From positions 101,090 through 165,089 of the forward strand of contig WRLP01000002.1 of NCBI GenBank assembly GCA_009777535.1: 64,000 nt of DNA. The letters run 5' to 3'. Made by a program: the position numbers and the translations under genes. Below the pieces are notes generated by a model. That model made no database searches, was not told where the DNA came from, and saw nothing but the letters and a program-made list of their open reading frames with translations. Positions 1 through 9,079 of this stretch are shown here, one piece after another. The DNA comes from Treponema sp. (GTDB lineage: Bacteria > Spirochaetota > Spirochaetia > Treponematales > Breznakiellaceae). How positions within the stretch are numbered: position 1 is the first letter of the stretch; every line of letters begins with the position of its first letter.

Positions 1-581
1 GTATCATAAATGGGCATGATAAGACTTTCGAATATTCCGGATTGGATAACTTTACCTACCAGGGCCTGAGAGCCATTCTGAAATGCGACGACAGCCATGT
101 CCTTTGTTACCCCTGAGTAAGTACCCTTATTGATAACAAGGGCGGAAAAAAGATTACTTGGGTCCCTGCCGGAAATTTGCGCCGGAATATAGTTAAATTG
201 AATAGTTCTGGCAAATCCCAACTGCTCCCTAAGACGGGCATTTTCCTGAATTATTTCTGCGTTGCTGCGCTCAAGCTCCTCATAACGGGTAATCTGCTGA
301 AGCAGTTCCACATGCTCTTTTCTAAGGTCGGCAAGTTCCTTAACAGAAAGCACGGTTTTATAGACTGTGGAAGTAAGCTCATTAATCCCGCCTCTTACTC
401 CCAAAAATACCGAGAGCCCCATATCTTTTACATCAGATGCGAAACTACGGGTGGAAATAAGCAGGAGCGACAAAGAAACCAACATTAAGGCAACAAATGT
501 ATAAATAGTCGCTGAAAAACGGCTCTTTAAGACAAAACCGCTTTTCTTTAACCCTGCCCTATAGCCTCCCCCCCTTTTCAT
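1..581 (-). CDS. mreC: Rod-shape-determining protein MreC, 3' part cut by window edge
   Basis: MreC is an inner-membrane scaffold that links the MreB cytoskeleton to the periplasmic peptidoglycan synthesis complex. The reading frame starts with ATG at 579-581, four bases after the mreB stop, and stays open to the left edge (193 codons seen). The visible protein has a basic N-terminus (MKRGGGYRAGLKK), one membrane segment around residues 20-38, a coiled coil rich in Glu, Leu and Arg around residues 65-105, and then the start of the beta domain with the family-like stretch containing SGRDPSNLF and VINKGTYSGV. The order mreB-mreC with near contact is the usual one. The C-terminal half of the beta domain lies outside the window. 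Confidence 0.93.
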   Translation of the reverse strand, partial: MKRGGGYRAGLKKSGFVLKSRFSATIYTFVALMLVSLSLLLISTRSFASDVKDMGLSVFLGVRGGINELTSTVYKTVLSVKELADLRKEHVELLQQITRYEELERSNAEIIQENARLREQLGFARTIQFNYIPAQISGRDPSNLFSALVINKGTYSGVTKDMAVVAFQNGSQALVGKVIQSGIFESLIMPIYD

Positions 582-585
582 GATT

Positions 586-1614
586 TTATCCGTTTAAGCT
601 GTCGTAAATATTCTTGTTATTGTCTAACCCTTTAAGATAATCAAAATACTTGCCGGCACCCATGGCAACACAGTTTAGAGGATGATCGGCGATGATAGCC
701 GGAACACCTGTCTCCTTGGCTATAAGTCTGTCAAACCCCTTTAATAAAGAACCTCCGCCGGTCATTACTATTCCGCGATCCACAATGTCGGCGGCAAGCT
801 CGGGAGGTGTTTTCCCCAGAGTGGCTTTTATCTCGTCTACTATCTGGGTAATCGGATCTTCTAGGGCTTCCCTTACTTCAACAGAATCGATCTCCAGCCT
901 TCGGGGAAGCCCGGTAATCGCGTCATTCCCCTTCACTTCAAGTTTTTCTATTGTTTTATCCGGCGATGCATTTCCGATTTCCATTTTTAGACGCTCCGCC
1001 ATCTGCTCTCCGATAATCAGATTGTGAACACTGCGAATATGCTTAATAATTGCTTCATCAAATTCATCGCCGCCAAGACGAATGGCGTTTGTTACAACCA
1101 TGCCTCCCAGGGAAATAACCGAGATTTCCGTTGTACCACCGCCTATGTCGCAGATCATGTGCCCTGCCGGCTCCCTAATTGGAATGTCGGCTCCTATCGC
1201 AGCTGCCAGGCTCTCATCAATAACATGCACCTCTCTCGCGCCTGATTTGTAAGCGCTTTCTTCAACAGCCCGCCGTTCAACGTCTGTGATACATGAAGGA
1301 ATGCCAATTACCATTCTTGGTTTAATAAAACGGTAGCGGGGAAAAACCCTGGAGATGAAATAGCGGATCATTTTTTCGGTGGATTCGATATCGGCGATTA
1401 CACCGTCACGCATCGGCCTAATGGCTATAATGTTCTCCGGCGTTTTCCATAACATACGTTTGGCGTCGGTACCGACCGCCACTATTTTCTTGGTTCCCCT
1501 CTCCACTGCCACAACCGACGGTTCATTTAATACGATTCCCTTGTTCTTTATATGAATCAGGGTATTACATGTTCCTAAATCAATGCCCATGTCCGATGAA
1601 TTACTGCGAAACAT
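586..1614 (-). CDS. mreB: Rod-shape-determining protein MreB (actin-like)
   Basis: MreB is a bacterial actin that forms membrane-bound filaments and directs lateral wall synthesis. The 342-residue length is normal. The N-terminus carries the phosphate-1 loop GIDLGTCNT at residues 10-18; the phosphate-2 loop [12 protein letters not shown] lies in the middle, and the adenosine-binding [10 protein letters not shown] near residue 285. The start has a good ribosome-binding site (GGAGGAA) just upstream and lies 12 bases after the stop of the TPR gene, so TPR protein, MreB and MreC look like one transcription unit. Cys16 replaces the more common aromatic or Ala in the GTxNT motif, a conservative variation. 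I see no frameshift or missing nucleotide-binding element. Confidence 0.97.
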   Translation of the reverse strand: MFRSNSSDMGIDLGTCNTLIHIKNKGIVLNEPSVVAVERGTKKIVAVGTDAKRMLWKTPENIIAIRPMRDGVIADIESTEKMIRYFISRVFPRYRFIKPRMVIGIPSCITDVERRAVEESAYKSGAREVHVIDESLAAAIGADIPIREPAGHMICDIGGGTTEISVISLGGMVVTNAIRLGGDEFDEAIIKHIRSVHNLIIGEQMAERLKMEIGNASPDKTIEKLEVKGNDAITGLPRRLEIDSVEVREALEDPITQIVDEIKATLGKTPPELAADIVDRGIVMTGGGSLLKGFDRLIAKETGVPAIIADHPLNCVAMGAGKYFDYLKGLDNNKNIYDSLNG

Positions 1615-1626
1615 TCTTCCTCCGTT

Positions 1627-2562
1627 TTAGTTGAGCCGCGCTCTTGCCTTTAAGTGTGCTGGATCTATTCTATATGCAAGCCTCCATTCAGAACGGGCTC
1701 TTGTTGTATCTCCTCTGGCGTAATACAGTTCTCCAAGTTGATAACGCACCTCGGCATTTTCACCGGTATCGTTCAGGATACTGATATAAAGATTTTCGCA
1801 AGCATCAATGTCTCCGATTTTCGAAAATACTTCGGCTAATAGCAGGCGGGCTGTCAAAACAGATTTCGCGTCGGGCGAAATATCAATACAGTGCAAAAGG
1901 TATGCTTTCGCCGCATCGTAGTCTTCCAGAGCTATGTATGATCGTACTATTGAGAGCAGGAGCGCATCAGTCGGTTTTGACTCCGGTCCCAAAGCCCGGG
2001 TAAACGCCTCAATGCTTGAGCGGTAATCACCGATGGCAGCATAAGCCAATCCCAGATATTCGTTTATATCAGCGGCGTTATAAGACTTAACACGGGCAAT
2101 TTCCAGATATTTAATTGCAAGATCGGCAAACTCCCTGCCTTTATAATTGTACGCCTTTCCCAGGACATAAAAAACCCGGCCGTCGCTTTCGGCTTCTTTT
2201 AACAGAAGAGCTTTACGCAGGGAAATAATGCTTTCATCAATAAACATCAGTGTATCGAAATAGTTGATTTGGGATATTCCAAGCTGAAAAGATGAAAAAC
2301 CATTAATTGTCAGGAAAAAAAAGTCCATCGGCTTCGATAAAAGGGCATTTTTGCTAATTTCATAGGAATGGGTAAAATCTCCCGCTTCCCAAACACTTAA
2401 AAGCTCCTTTTTCTGGCTGTTTAGCCTGCTTTTGAACTTAAAAGTATAAAGAATTGGGATAGCCGCTACCAAAACAACCACAAATATTATCGCGGCGGTC
2501 TGTAAAGCTCTAAATCTATACTTGCGCAACCCATAACCGGATTGATTCTTATTTTTCAGCAT
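1627..2562 (-). CDS. Membrane-anchored TPR protein upstream of mreB
   Basis: A 311-residue protein with a basic N-terminus, one membrane segment around residues 19-43 (AAIIFVVVLVAAIPILYTF) and then tetratricopeptide-like helical repeats through to the C-terminus. Recognisable units include YLGLAYAAIGDYRSSIEAF, LSIVRSYIALEDYDAAKAY, LLAEVFSKIGDIDACENLY and YQLGELYYARGDTTRARSEW. TPR arrays bind other proteins, and the anchor would place this one at the inner membrane. The position directly before mreB-mreC suggests a role in cell shape or wall assembly, but that is inference from neighbourhood only. I recall a TPR gene near mreB in T. pallidum as well. The ATG at 2562 has no Shine-Dalgarno sequence; a promoter-like element ends only 7 bases before it. 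Confidence 0.85.
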   Translation of the reverse strand: MLKNKNQSGYGLRKYRFRALQTAAIIFVVVLVAAIPILYTFKFKSRLNSQKKELLSVWEAGDFTHSYEISKNALLSKPMDFFFLTINGFSSFQLGISQINYFDTLMFIDESIISLRKALLLKEAESDGRVFYVLGKAYNYKGREFADLAIKYLEIARVKSYNAADINEYLGLAYAAIGDYRSSIEAFTRALGPESKPTDALLLSIVRSYIALEDYDAAKAYLLHCIDISPDAKSVLTARLLLAEVFSKIGDIDACENLYISILNDTGENAEVRYQLGELYYARGDTTRARSEWRLAYRIDPAHLKARARLN

Positions 2563-2569
2563 TGCTTAC

Positions 2570-2599
2570 CATATAATATTAATTTCGGCAGTGTGTCAA
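2570..2599 (-). promoter_or_regulatory. Sigma-70 promoter for TPR-mreB-mreC
   Basis: On the minus strand a perfect -35 TTGACA (2594-2599) is followed after 18 bases by TATATG (2570-2575, four of six matches to TATAAT). The -10 ends 7 bases before the ATG at 2562, so the predicted RNA would start at or within a base or two of the start codon. It lies directly downstream of rnpB. Confidence 0.6.
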
Positions 2600-2831
2600 T
2601 TATAATTAAAAAAAGCGATGAACCATAAGCCGGGTTCTGTATTAACCGCCATCTGTCTTGAAGAACCGTTATCGGCCCTTTCCAGGCAGTCTACCCGCGG
2701 TTTGCCAACGGGTCATTGGCCTGAAGGATCACCCTCAATCCCGCATGCTTGACTTTGCTCCTGATGGGGCTTGCCGTTCCGGCTGCGTTGCCGCCTCCGA
2801 GGTGGGCCCTTACCCCGCCTTTTCACCCTTA

Positions 2832-2936
2832 CCTGACCACTTAATGCCACTGGATAAAAGTCTTTAATAATGACTTTCGTAACAACGATTTACATCACTA
2901 CTTATTAACTTATACCAATCACATTAAGTGGTCAGG
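2832..2936. repeat. Palindromic element 1 in rnpB (P12 region), 105 bp
   Basis: The element is bounded by CCTGACCACTTAATG at one end and its exact reverse complement at the other (15 bp), with an AT-rich interior of about 75 bp. It sits between the conserved blocks AATATACCG and TAAGGGTGAAA of RNase P RNA, where helix P12 lies in E. coli. No obvious target duplication is visible. It shares its 13-bp ends with the other two elements in the same gene. Confidence 0.85.
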
Positions 2937-2970
2937 CGGTATATTTTCTGTGGCGCTTTCCGTTCCCCAA

Positions 2971-3040
2971 CCTGACCACTTAAATATACTAACAAGCGTT
3001 AGCTTGATAATTATTGAAGCCATGTATTTAAGTGGTCAGG
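2971..3040. repeat. Palindromic element 2 in rnpB (P9 region), 70 bp
   Basis: The element starts with CCTGACCACTTAAATA and ends with its exact reverse complement (16 bp), around an AT-rich interior that contains a second small palindrome (AACAAGCGTTAGCTTG). It lies between the P8 hairpin and the CGGAAAGCGCCACAG block of rnpB, where P9 is expected. Confidence 0.85.
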
Positions 3041-3101
3041 CTAAAGACCCGGGCGTTACCCGGCATCATACCCTGCGGAGCCCGGACTTTCCTCCTGACC
3101 A

Positions 3102-3168
3102 TCTGACCACTTAAAATGCCAAAAAGTAAATGCTTTTCATTAAGAAATTAGCATTTTAAGTGGTCAGA
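3102..3168. repeat. Palindromic element 3 in rnpB (P3 region), 67 bp
   Basis: The element starts with TCTGACCACTTAAAATGC and ends with its reverse complement (18 bp). It differs from the other two at the outermost base (T instead of C). It lies between the P2 strand and GAGGAAAGTCC, replacing or extending the P3 hairpin. The native sequence next to it also contains CTGACCA, so part of the arm may derive from, or match, the host helix. Confidence 0.85.
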
Positions 3169-3214
3169 CAGGCAGGCGGCGGTCTGGTTCATCGCTGTAA
3201 TATTTTACAGTATT

Positions 3215-4063
3215 TCAGTCCTCATAATCAATGTTTACTTTTTCCTCTTCTTCAGCATCTTCATCTTCGTCTATATCATCTTCTTCCATCTCGTCAAGGT
3301 CCGAAAGTGAACCGGTATCCTCGGCATCAAAGAAATTATCCTCATCGTCGGCGGATTCTTCATAGAAGAGAATTCGTGAACAATAGGGGCAAAAAACAAA
3401 TTCTTCGCCAAGACGCACATCATTGGCGAATTGAATAGGAAGAATCATGTGGCAGCCCATACATACATTGCCCTTTATCGCAACGATTCCAACACCCATC
3501 TTGTTCCTGATTATCCGCTCAAATTTAAAAACCACCTCTGTATCAAGATTTTCCGTTATCTCGCGCTCTTTCTTTATCAGCTCTTCAATCTGTTTTTGCT
3601 TGTCTTTTATTTCGGTTTCTATTCCCAGCCGACGCTGGCCCAGCTCATTTTCCTGCTGTTCAATCAAATTCGCATGCTGCTTAATCTGCTCATCAAGTTC
3701 CGCAAGAAGCCTTTCCCTCTGCTGAAGCTCTTTACGGTATTGCTGTTCCTTTTCCGATGCATCCCGAATTTCCTTATCGAGAGCTTCATATTCCCTTTGG
3801 GTGGTAATATGATCCATGTTCTTTTCCGCTTTTTCCCGCATGGATTCAGCGTCCAGTAAGAGGTTTCTGAATTCGGACTCAGCGGATTTTACTCTTTCGA
3901 ATTCCTGATTTTTGTCAATAAAGGTTTTTTTTAACCGGGTAAGGAGTTCTTCCTGGGTGCCCAGCAGTTTGGGGATTTCCTGGATTGTGCTTTCCAATGT
4001 AATTTTCTCGGATATAATATCCTGCAGTGACCTGAGCCTGTCCAATTCGTTGTCTGTTACCAT
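3215..4063 (-). CDS. Coiled-coil protein with C4 zinc ribbon (DUF164/CT398 type)
   Basis: A 282-residue protein with a long N-terminal coiled coil (about residues 1-180, rich in Glu, Lys, Leu and Gln), a zinc ribbon made by CMGCH and FCPYCSR about 23 residues apart, and a very acidic tail of about 45 residues (EMEEDDIDEDEDAEEEE). This architecture matches the DUF164/CT398 family. Members have been linked to flagellar or secretion components in some bacteria, but no function is settled, and I do not assign one. It lies between rpoD and rnpB, and its stop codon is 16 bases from the rnpB P1 helix. The ATG at 4063 is preceded by GGAGAAA, a fair ribosome-binding site. The acidic tail is longer than I would expect and may be lineage specific. 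Confidence 0.85.
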   Translation of the reverse strand: MVTDNELDRLRSLQDIISEKITLESTIQEIPKLLGTQEELLTRLKKTFIDKNQEFERVKSAESEFRNLLLDAESMREKAEKNMDHITTQREYEALDKEIRDASEKEQQYRKELQQRERLLAELDEQIKQHANLIEQQENELGQRRLGIETEIKDKQKQIEELIKKEREITENLDTEVVFKFERIIRNKMGVGIVAIKGNVCMGCHMILPIQFANDVRLGEEFVFCPYCSRILFYEESADDEDNFFDAEDTGSLSDLDEMEEDDIDEDEDAEEEEKVNIDYED

Positions 4064-4131
4064 GATTTCTCCTATCCTTGTTCTTTTAATTTATCCAATT
4101 ATGGCCCATTGTCAATGGGGTGGAACCGCCT

Positions 4132-6054
4132 TTAATGATCCAGATAATCTTTAAGCCTCCGGCTTCTCTTGGGATGCCGCAGCCTGCGAAGGGCTTTGGC
4201 TTCTATCTGCCTGATCCTCTCCCGTGTAACATTAAAGTACAGCCCAACCTCTTCCAGCGTCAGTGAATAACCATCATCCAGCCCAAAGCGCATTTTTAAC
4301 ACTTCCTGTTCACGGAATGGCAGAGTAGAGAGCACACCCGCAAGCTGCTCCTGTAACAAAGTGAATGCGGTCTGGCTGGCTGGATTTTCGACATCCTTAT
4401 CCTCAATAAAATCCCCTAAAAGCGAATCTTCTTCTTCGCCGATGGGTGTTTCCAGCGATATAGGCTCACGTGCGACATTTTTGACCGATTTTACCCTAAG
4501 CGAAGTCCAGCCAAGGCGATGGGCGATTTCTTCGTCTGTTGGTTCTCTGCCCAGAGTCTGCATCAACTGCCTGGACTCACGCACTACCTTGTTTATCTGT
4601 TCAATCATGTGAACAGGCACACGGATTGTTCTTGCCTGATCGGAAATGGAACGGGTTATTGCCTGCCTTATCCACCATGTTGCGTAAGTGGAAAACTTAA
4701 AGCCTTTTTGATATTCAAATTTTTCTACAGCTTTAATCAATCCGATATTCCCTTCCTGAACAAGATCAAAAAAATGCAGCCCGCGGTTGGTATACTTTTT
4801 TGCAATCGAAACCACCAGCCTTAAGTTTGCCTTTATAAGACGGTCTTTTGCTTTTTTCATCATAACACGGCCGCGGCTAATCTCTCGTGCCATTTGATTA
4901 ACATTTTCGATAGATTCCTCGAATTCTGTTTCGAGCTGACGGAGTTTTTTTTCCGTTACCTGGATTAATCTGATTTTTTCCTTTATTTCATCGGAAGAAA
5001 GCCCCAGTTTATCTTCCAGCTTCTCCCTTTCGTCCCTGATTGTTAAATAACGGCCGAGAGTACGCAGTTCCTTTAGTGATGCAACCTGTAAATGTTTCTC
5101 TATGCGCTCCTGTTCTTTTTTGAACCTTTTTATTTTTTTGGCAGCCTGAATGAATTTTTCTGAAAACGCGGCTATTTCTTCCGGGTGAATTTGCGCATTT
5201 GCAACCGCCCTCATAATCCTCTTTCGGATTGGAAAAAGCTCCTTGTCTTCAAGATAATCCGCATCCCTGGCAATCAATTGTTTTTTTATTTCTATATAAT
5301 TCCTTATATCGCCCAATACTGTTCGCAATGTATCCTTGTAGAATGAATTAAGACGGCGGCGCTCTGTCATGTGTTCAGTAATCTCTTTTTTGGAAAGATT
5401 AAGTTCCCTTAGATCCTTTTTCGAAAAAGCTTTTCCGGCGATGTGATAAAATTCAAGAATAACCATTCCTGATTTTTTTATCACACCTTTAATAATATTT
5501 TCTCCTTCTTCCATCTGTTTGGAAAGTTCAATTTCCTGCTCTGCTGTAAGAAGATTTTCCCGCCCAATTTCCCGAAGGTAAAGACGTATTGGATCATCTA
5601 CAAGAGAAGATTCCTTGTCGCTGTATGTAGCCCGCTTTTTTCCGGATTCGGATTTCTTGCGTTTGCCGTCGCTTTCTTCTTCTTCCGTTCCAGCGCTGTC
5701 TTCTTCCACAAGCTGTACATTATTGGCTTCCAGCAGCGCAAGCACCTGTTCAATTTTATCCGTATTTGCAATATGTTCCGGAAGATAATCGGAAAGCTCC
5801 TCGTATGAAAGATTTTTTTTATCTTTCGCGTATTCGATAAGTTTGATAATCGCGGGATCGAGCGCCGCATCGGAATCTTCAGCCGGATTTGCTGCATCGG
5901 TACCTGCAGCTTTTACAGCCTGATTCGCTGTCTTGCTGCCGGGATTTAATTTCTTCTGCCGTATGTTTTTTTTATCCGCATTTGAATCGGATGCGGTTTT
6001 CTTTCCTTTTTGTTCTTTGTCTGTCTTTCTTTTAACGGTCGTTTTTGTATGCAT
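4132..6054 (-). CDS. rpoD: Primary RNA polymerase sigma factor (sigma-70/SigA)
   Basis: The housekeeping sigma factor, which directs RNA polymerase to -35/-10 promoters. The 640 residues comprise a Lys-rich extension (1-60), region 1.1 (about 68-115), region 1.2 with [12 protein letters not shown] near 152, a non-conserved insert with charged helices (about 200-400), region 2 with [36 protein letters not shown] and the -10-binding [12 protein letters not shown], region 3 ([12 protein letters not shown]) and region 4 with [20 protein letters not shown]. All elements needed for promoter recognition are present, which supports using E. coli-like consensus sequences in this window. Its ATG (6052-6054) directly abuts the dnaG stop. 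The order dnaG-rpoD is common in bacteria. Confidence 0.98.
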   Translation of the reverse strand: MHTKTTVKRKTDKEQKGKKTASDSNADKKNIRQKKLNPGSKTANQAVKAAGTDAANPAEDSDAALDPAIIKLIEYAKDKKNLSYEELSDYLPEHIANTDKIEQVLALLEANNVQLVEEDSAGTEEEESDGKRKKSESGKKRATYSDKESSLVDDPIRLYLREIGRENLLTAEQEIELSKQMEEGENIIKGVIKKSGMVILEFYHIAGKAFSKKDLRELNLSKKEITEHMTERRRLNSFYKDTLRTVLGDIRNYIEIKKQLIARDADYLEDKELFPIRKRIMRAVANAQIHPEEIAAFSEKFIQAAKKIKRFKKEQERIEKHLQVASLKELRTLGRYLTIRDEREKLEDKLGLSSDEIKEKIRLIQVTEKKLRQLETEFEESIENVNQMAREISRGRVMMKKAKDRLIKANLRLVVSIAKKYTNRGLHFFDLVQEGNIGLIKAVEKFEYQKGFKFSTYATWWIRQAITRSISDQARTIRVPVHMIEQINKVVRESRQLMQTLGREPTDEEIAHRLGWTSLRVKSVKNVAREPISLETPIGEEEDSLLGDFIEDKDVENPASQTAFTLLQEQLAGVLSTLPFREQEVLKMRFGLDDGYSLTLEEVGLYFNVTRERIRQIEAKALRRLRHPKRSRRLKDYLDH

Positions 6055-7953
6055 CTATCTTCCTTCGAATAATCTAATCTGCGAATCGACGAACATCTTT
6101 TCGGCCAGTAATTCGTCAGTATCCTGATTTTCCGAATCAACACTGCGTTCACTTTCACGCAGCATTCTGCCAATCTCAACCAGCCTTCGGCGGAGCTTTT
6201 TTTTCTTGATCCCTTTAATTCCATCCTCCAATAACTTTTCGGGATCACCGGAATTTCCGCCTTCAAATTCCGCTGTTGTTCCGCGGCTTATAATTAAATT
6301 CCGCAGCGATTGTGAGCCAATCCTGGCAAGCAGATCATCAATACTGGTTTCATCGTTTATATAACACTCTTCCAGGGCAATAAAAAGCTCTTTGGCGGCA
6401 GGATCCTCTATATCCTTTATTTCCAAAGCCTTACGAAATTCAGGATACAACCTCATATTAACCGATACAACAATAAGCGTAAAAAGCTCACTGTTCATGC
6501 GGATTAGCCGGTCTGCAGTATCGTCAGCCGAATTCTCCCGAACTTCGAGCCGGGATTTTTTATTTCCTGAATGCCGCCTTAAATCCTTTACTACCGCATC
6601 ACGATCTACCCCGAAAGCATCTGCTGCGGAGTTTATGCAGTCATCCCGCTCAATTTCGGAATCCAGCACTTCCAGATAGGGAAACAACAATGCAAACGCT
6701 TTATTCTTGCCCTCCGGCACCGATACATCATACAGAAATTTTCCACGGGAAATTAAATACTCGAAGTCATTTATACAATATTTCAATGTTTTATACAATA
6801 TCTCGTGTCCATATTTCTGCAAAATATCGGCCGGATCTTTTAATTGATCCGCCTGTATATGTATATTTTCGGCTTTTTCTCCTTCATTGGAGAGTAATAC
6901 GGCATTTGCCGCCTCCCGGGCATGAAAAAGAGCGCTGGTCAGACCGTTTTTGCGGCAGGTAATGATCGCTTTTAAGGCAGCTTTTTGTCCGGCTTCATCG
7001 GAATCGAATATCAGTACCGCCTTTTCCGCCCAGCGCTTAAGTAATTTAGCCTGCTCATCGGTAAAGGCCGTGCCAAGGGGAGCTACCGTATTTTTAATTC
7101 CAGCCTGATGCAAAGCGATTACATCCATGTAGCCCTCAACAATATATACGGTTTTACTCTGCCTGATTTCCGGCAGGGCAAGATCCAGTGCAAACAGGGT
7201 CTGACCCTTTTTGTATGTTTCCAACTCCGGGGAGTTGATATACTTGGGAGGCTCTTTGCCATCACTTTGGAGTATTCCCGGTAAAGCACGCCCTCCGAAA
7301 GCGACAACCCTGCCCTGCCGGTCAGTGATTGGAAACATCAGCCTGCCACTGAACAGGGACATTCCTTTATAGCGGGAGGAAAATAATCCGGATTTATCAA
7401 GAAAATCTTCAGAATATCCTTTTCCCATTAAAAACTTGTAAAGGAAATCACGATCCGAGGGAGCATAACCCAGCCTGAAACGTTCTACCATTTCTTCACT
7501 TATCCCTCTACCCAAAATATACTGAAAAGCCGCCGAGCCATCAGGTTTTTTTTTCAAAAAAAACTGAAAAGTTGTTGAAGTTCTTCGATACAGTTCCAGT
7601 AACTCTTCAATTCTTGTATTATTTGTTTCATCCGCTTCTCCGCCGTCATCATTAACAATTTGTATGCCATACTTGCGGGCAAGGGTTTTGATAGCTTCCG
7701 GATAAGAAAGTTTATCCATTTCCATGATAAAACCGATTACGGTATCGCCCTTATTGCATCCGAAACAATAATATGTTTTTAGATCCGGCTCGACCTTAAA
7801 AGAAGGCGTCCTTTCCTGTCCTCCTCCATGAAAGGGGCACCTTCCCCACCAGCGGCCGCTTCTTTTTTCCAGGCGCACATAGTCATTTATTACCGCAACA
7901 GCATCCAGACGATCGATTACTTCCTGAATTGTTGTTTTAGAAATGCGCTTCAT
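6055..7953 (-). CDS. dnaG: DNA primase DnaG
   Basis: DnaG makes the RNA primers for DNA replication. The 632-residue protein has the N-terminal CHC2 zinc finger (CPFHGGGQERTPSF ... YYCFGCNKGD, about residues 38-65), the catalytic core with the motif GRGISEEMVERFRLGYAP, and the TOPRIM domain with YIVEGYMDVIALHQAG and LIFDSDEAGQKAA around residues 270-325, carrying the metal-binding Glu and Asp residues. The C-terminal part (about 450-632) would bind the DnaB helicase and is poorly conserved, as usual. The GGGQ insertion in the zinc finger is common in bacteria other than E. coli. It sits between mltG (16 bases upstream) and rpoD (touching), so all are probably co-transcribed. Confidence 0.97.
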   Translation of the reverse strand: MKRISKTTIQEVIDRLDAVAVINDYVRLEKRSGRWWGRCPFHGGGQERTPSFKVEPDLKTYYCFGCNKGDTVIGFIMEMDKLSYPEAIKTLARKYGIQIVNDDGGEADETNNTRIEELLELYRRTSTTFQFFLKKKPDGSAAFQYILGRGISEEMVERFRLGYAPSDRDFLYKFLMGKGYSEDFLDKSGLFSSRYKGMSLFSGRLMFPITDRQGRVVAFGGRALPGILQSDGKEPPKYINSPELETYKKGQTLFALDLALPEIRQSKTVYIVEGYMDVIALHQAGIKNTVAPLGTAFTDEQAKLLKRWAEKAVLIFDSDEAGQKAALKAIITCRKNGLTSALFHAREAANAVLLSNEGEKAENIHIQADQLKDPADILQKYGHEILYKTLKYCINDFEYLISRGKFLYDVSVPEGKNKAFALLFPYLEVLDSEIERDDCINSAADAFGVDRDAVVKDLRRHSGNKKSRLEVRENSADDTADRLIRMNSELFTLIVVSVNMRLYPEFRKALEIKDIEDPAAKELFIALEECYINDETSIDDLLARIGSQSLRNLIISRGTTAEFEGGNSGDPEKLLEDGIKGIKKKKLRRRLVEIGRMLRESERSVDSENQDTDELLAEKMFVDSQIRLFEGR

Positions 7954-7969
7954 TTTATCCGGATCTCCG

Positions 7970-9079
7970 TCACGGCTGGCTCTTCAGCAAGAGTTGGCCC
8001 GCGCGTATATGTTCATCCAGTGTTTGCGAAAAATAGTGCCTTCCGCTGACAATATTGGTCAGTCTGAAATAAAGATAGTCGTTTTGTTCGGGATTGAATA
8101 CCGCATTCAAAGCAACCGCCCCAGGCGAAGAAATCGGCCCTGGCGGCAGACCCGGTAAAATGTATGTGTTGTATGGATTGCGTATTTCAAGATCAACATT
8201 ATATAGAACCTGCGGATGCGGCCTTCCCTGGATTTCTGTTATAATATATTCAACAGTCGCACAGGATTGCAGGGCCATTCCAATTCTAAGCCGGTTGTAA
8301 AAAACCCCCGCCATGACGGGAGCTTCATCGCTTACCCGGTATTCTCGTTCAATAATTGAGGCGATGATCACAAAACGGTTGAGCTCATGCGGATCCATAT
8401 CCAGCGCTGAATTGTTTATTTCCGTTATTCTTTGAAAAAAGTTATCCGCCATCGAGCGAAGCACCCTCACTGCCGGATAATTTTCGGGGAACAGATAAGT
8501 ATCTGGAAAAAGATATCCTTCCATGCTCGCGTTTGGAATACGATAATATGCTATTGTATCCGGGTCATTTGCTGCGGTAAGAAAATCCTGCGCAGGACAT
8601 ATATTGTTATCTTCAAGTATTTTTGCAGTTTTTTTAAGAGTTGTTCCCTCAGGAATTGTTACACGCAGCAATATTTGTTTTCCGGAAACAAGAAGCCGGT
8701 GGATTTCCATCTGGCTTGCCGGAATTTCCAGCAGATATGTGCCGCTTTTAATATATTCCTTTTCAAAACGGCATAGCCAGTACCAATAAAGATTGCTCCG
8801 TATCAGCCCTGCCCGCTGAAGTCTTAATCCTACCGAATTGGCGCTTTCTCCGTTACGAACCTCTATTAAGTATTCTTTGCCGTCACTGCTTCTAATCCCG
8901 TCCAGATCATATCCGGTAAATTCCAAAGCTTGCGGCGGCGCATTCAGATATATGATTAGGCCCAGAGAAGAAACGGCCAGTAACAGCAGTACTCCCACCA
9001 GTACAGCCAAAAAAACGGATATACGGATTATTAAACGGGATTTTTTCTTTTTCATATTCCCGAACGGCCTCTGTGTCAA
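7970..9079 (-). CDS. mltG: Endolytic transglycosylase MltG (YceG-like)
   Basis: MltG cuts nascent peptidoglycan strands at the inner membrane and sets glycan chain length. The 369-residue protein has a basic N-terminus, one membrane segment (about residues 15-46), a LysM-like part with VRNGESANSVGLRLQRAGLI, and the catalytic YceG domain with IIASIIEREYRVSDEAPVMA, in which the Glu of ASIIERE is the expected catalytic residue, followed by VFYNRLRIGMALQS and the C-terminal YFRLTNIVSGRHYFSQTLDEH. Its start codon overlaps the stop of the upstream gene (ATGA). A wall enzyme ahead of dnaG is an arrangement I recall from treponemes. Confidence 0.95.
   Translation of the reverse strand: MTQRPFGNMKKKKSRLIIRISVFLAVLVGVLLLLAVSSLGLIIYLNAPPQALEFTGYDLDGIRSSDGKEYLIEVRNGESANSVGLRLQRAGLIRSNLYWYWLCRFEKEYIKSGTYLLEIPASQMEIHRLLVSGKQILLRVTIPEGTTLKKTAKILEDNNICPAQDFLTAANDPDTIAYYRIPNASMEGYLFPDTYLFPENYPAVRVLRSMADNFFQRITEINNSALDMDPHELNRFVIIASIIEREYRVSDEAPVMAGVFYNRLRIGMALQSCATVEYIITEIQGRPHPQVLYNVDLEIRNPYNTYILPGLPPGPISSPGAVALNAVFNPEQNDYLYFRLTNIVSGRHYFSQTLDEHIRAGQLLLKSQP

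Larger units (their letters stand above)
2612..3198 (-). ncRNA. rnpB: RNase P RNA (bacterial type A-like) with three insertions
   Basis: This is the catalytic RNA of ribonuclease P, which removes 5' leaders from tRNA precursors. On the minus strand the ends form a perfect 12-bp P1 helix: AGCGATGAACCA (3185-3196) pairs with TGGTTCATCGCT (2614-2625). Conserved blocks in order are GAGGAAAGTCCGGGCTCC (ending near 3076), a P8-like GCCGGGTAACGCCCGGG, CCACAGAAAATATACCG, TAAGGGTGAAA, and near the 3' end CAGAACCCGGCTTATGG. The gene is about 587 nt, against 350-400 nt for most bacteria, because three palindromic elements interrupt it; removing them leaves about 345 nt, a normal length. The P1 start lies only 16 bases after the stop of the upstream protein gene, so the RNA is probably cut from a longer transcript or driven by a promoter inside that gene. 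A T run directly follows the 3' end. Exact ends are approximate. Confidence 0.95.

Noticed and set aside
2658..2867. Open frame of 69 codons on the plus strand
   Set aside because: It runs antisense through the conserved part of rnpB and has no ribosome-binding site.
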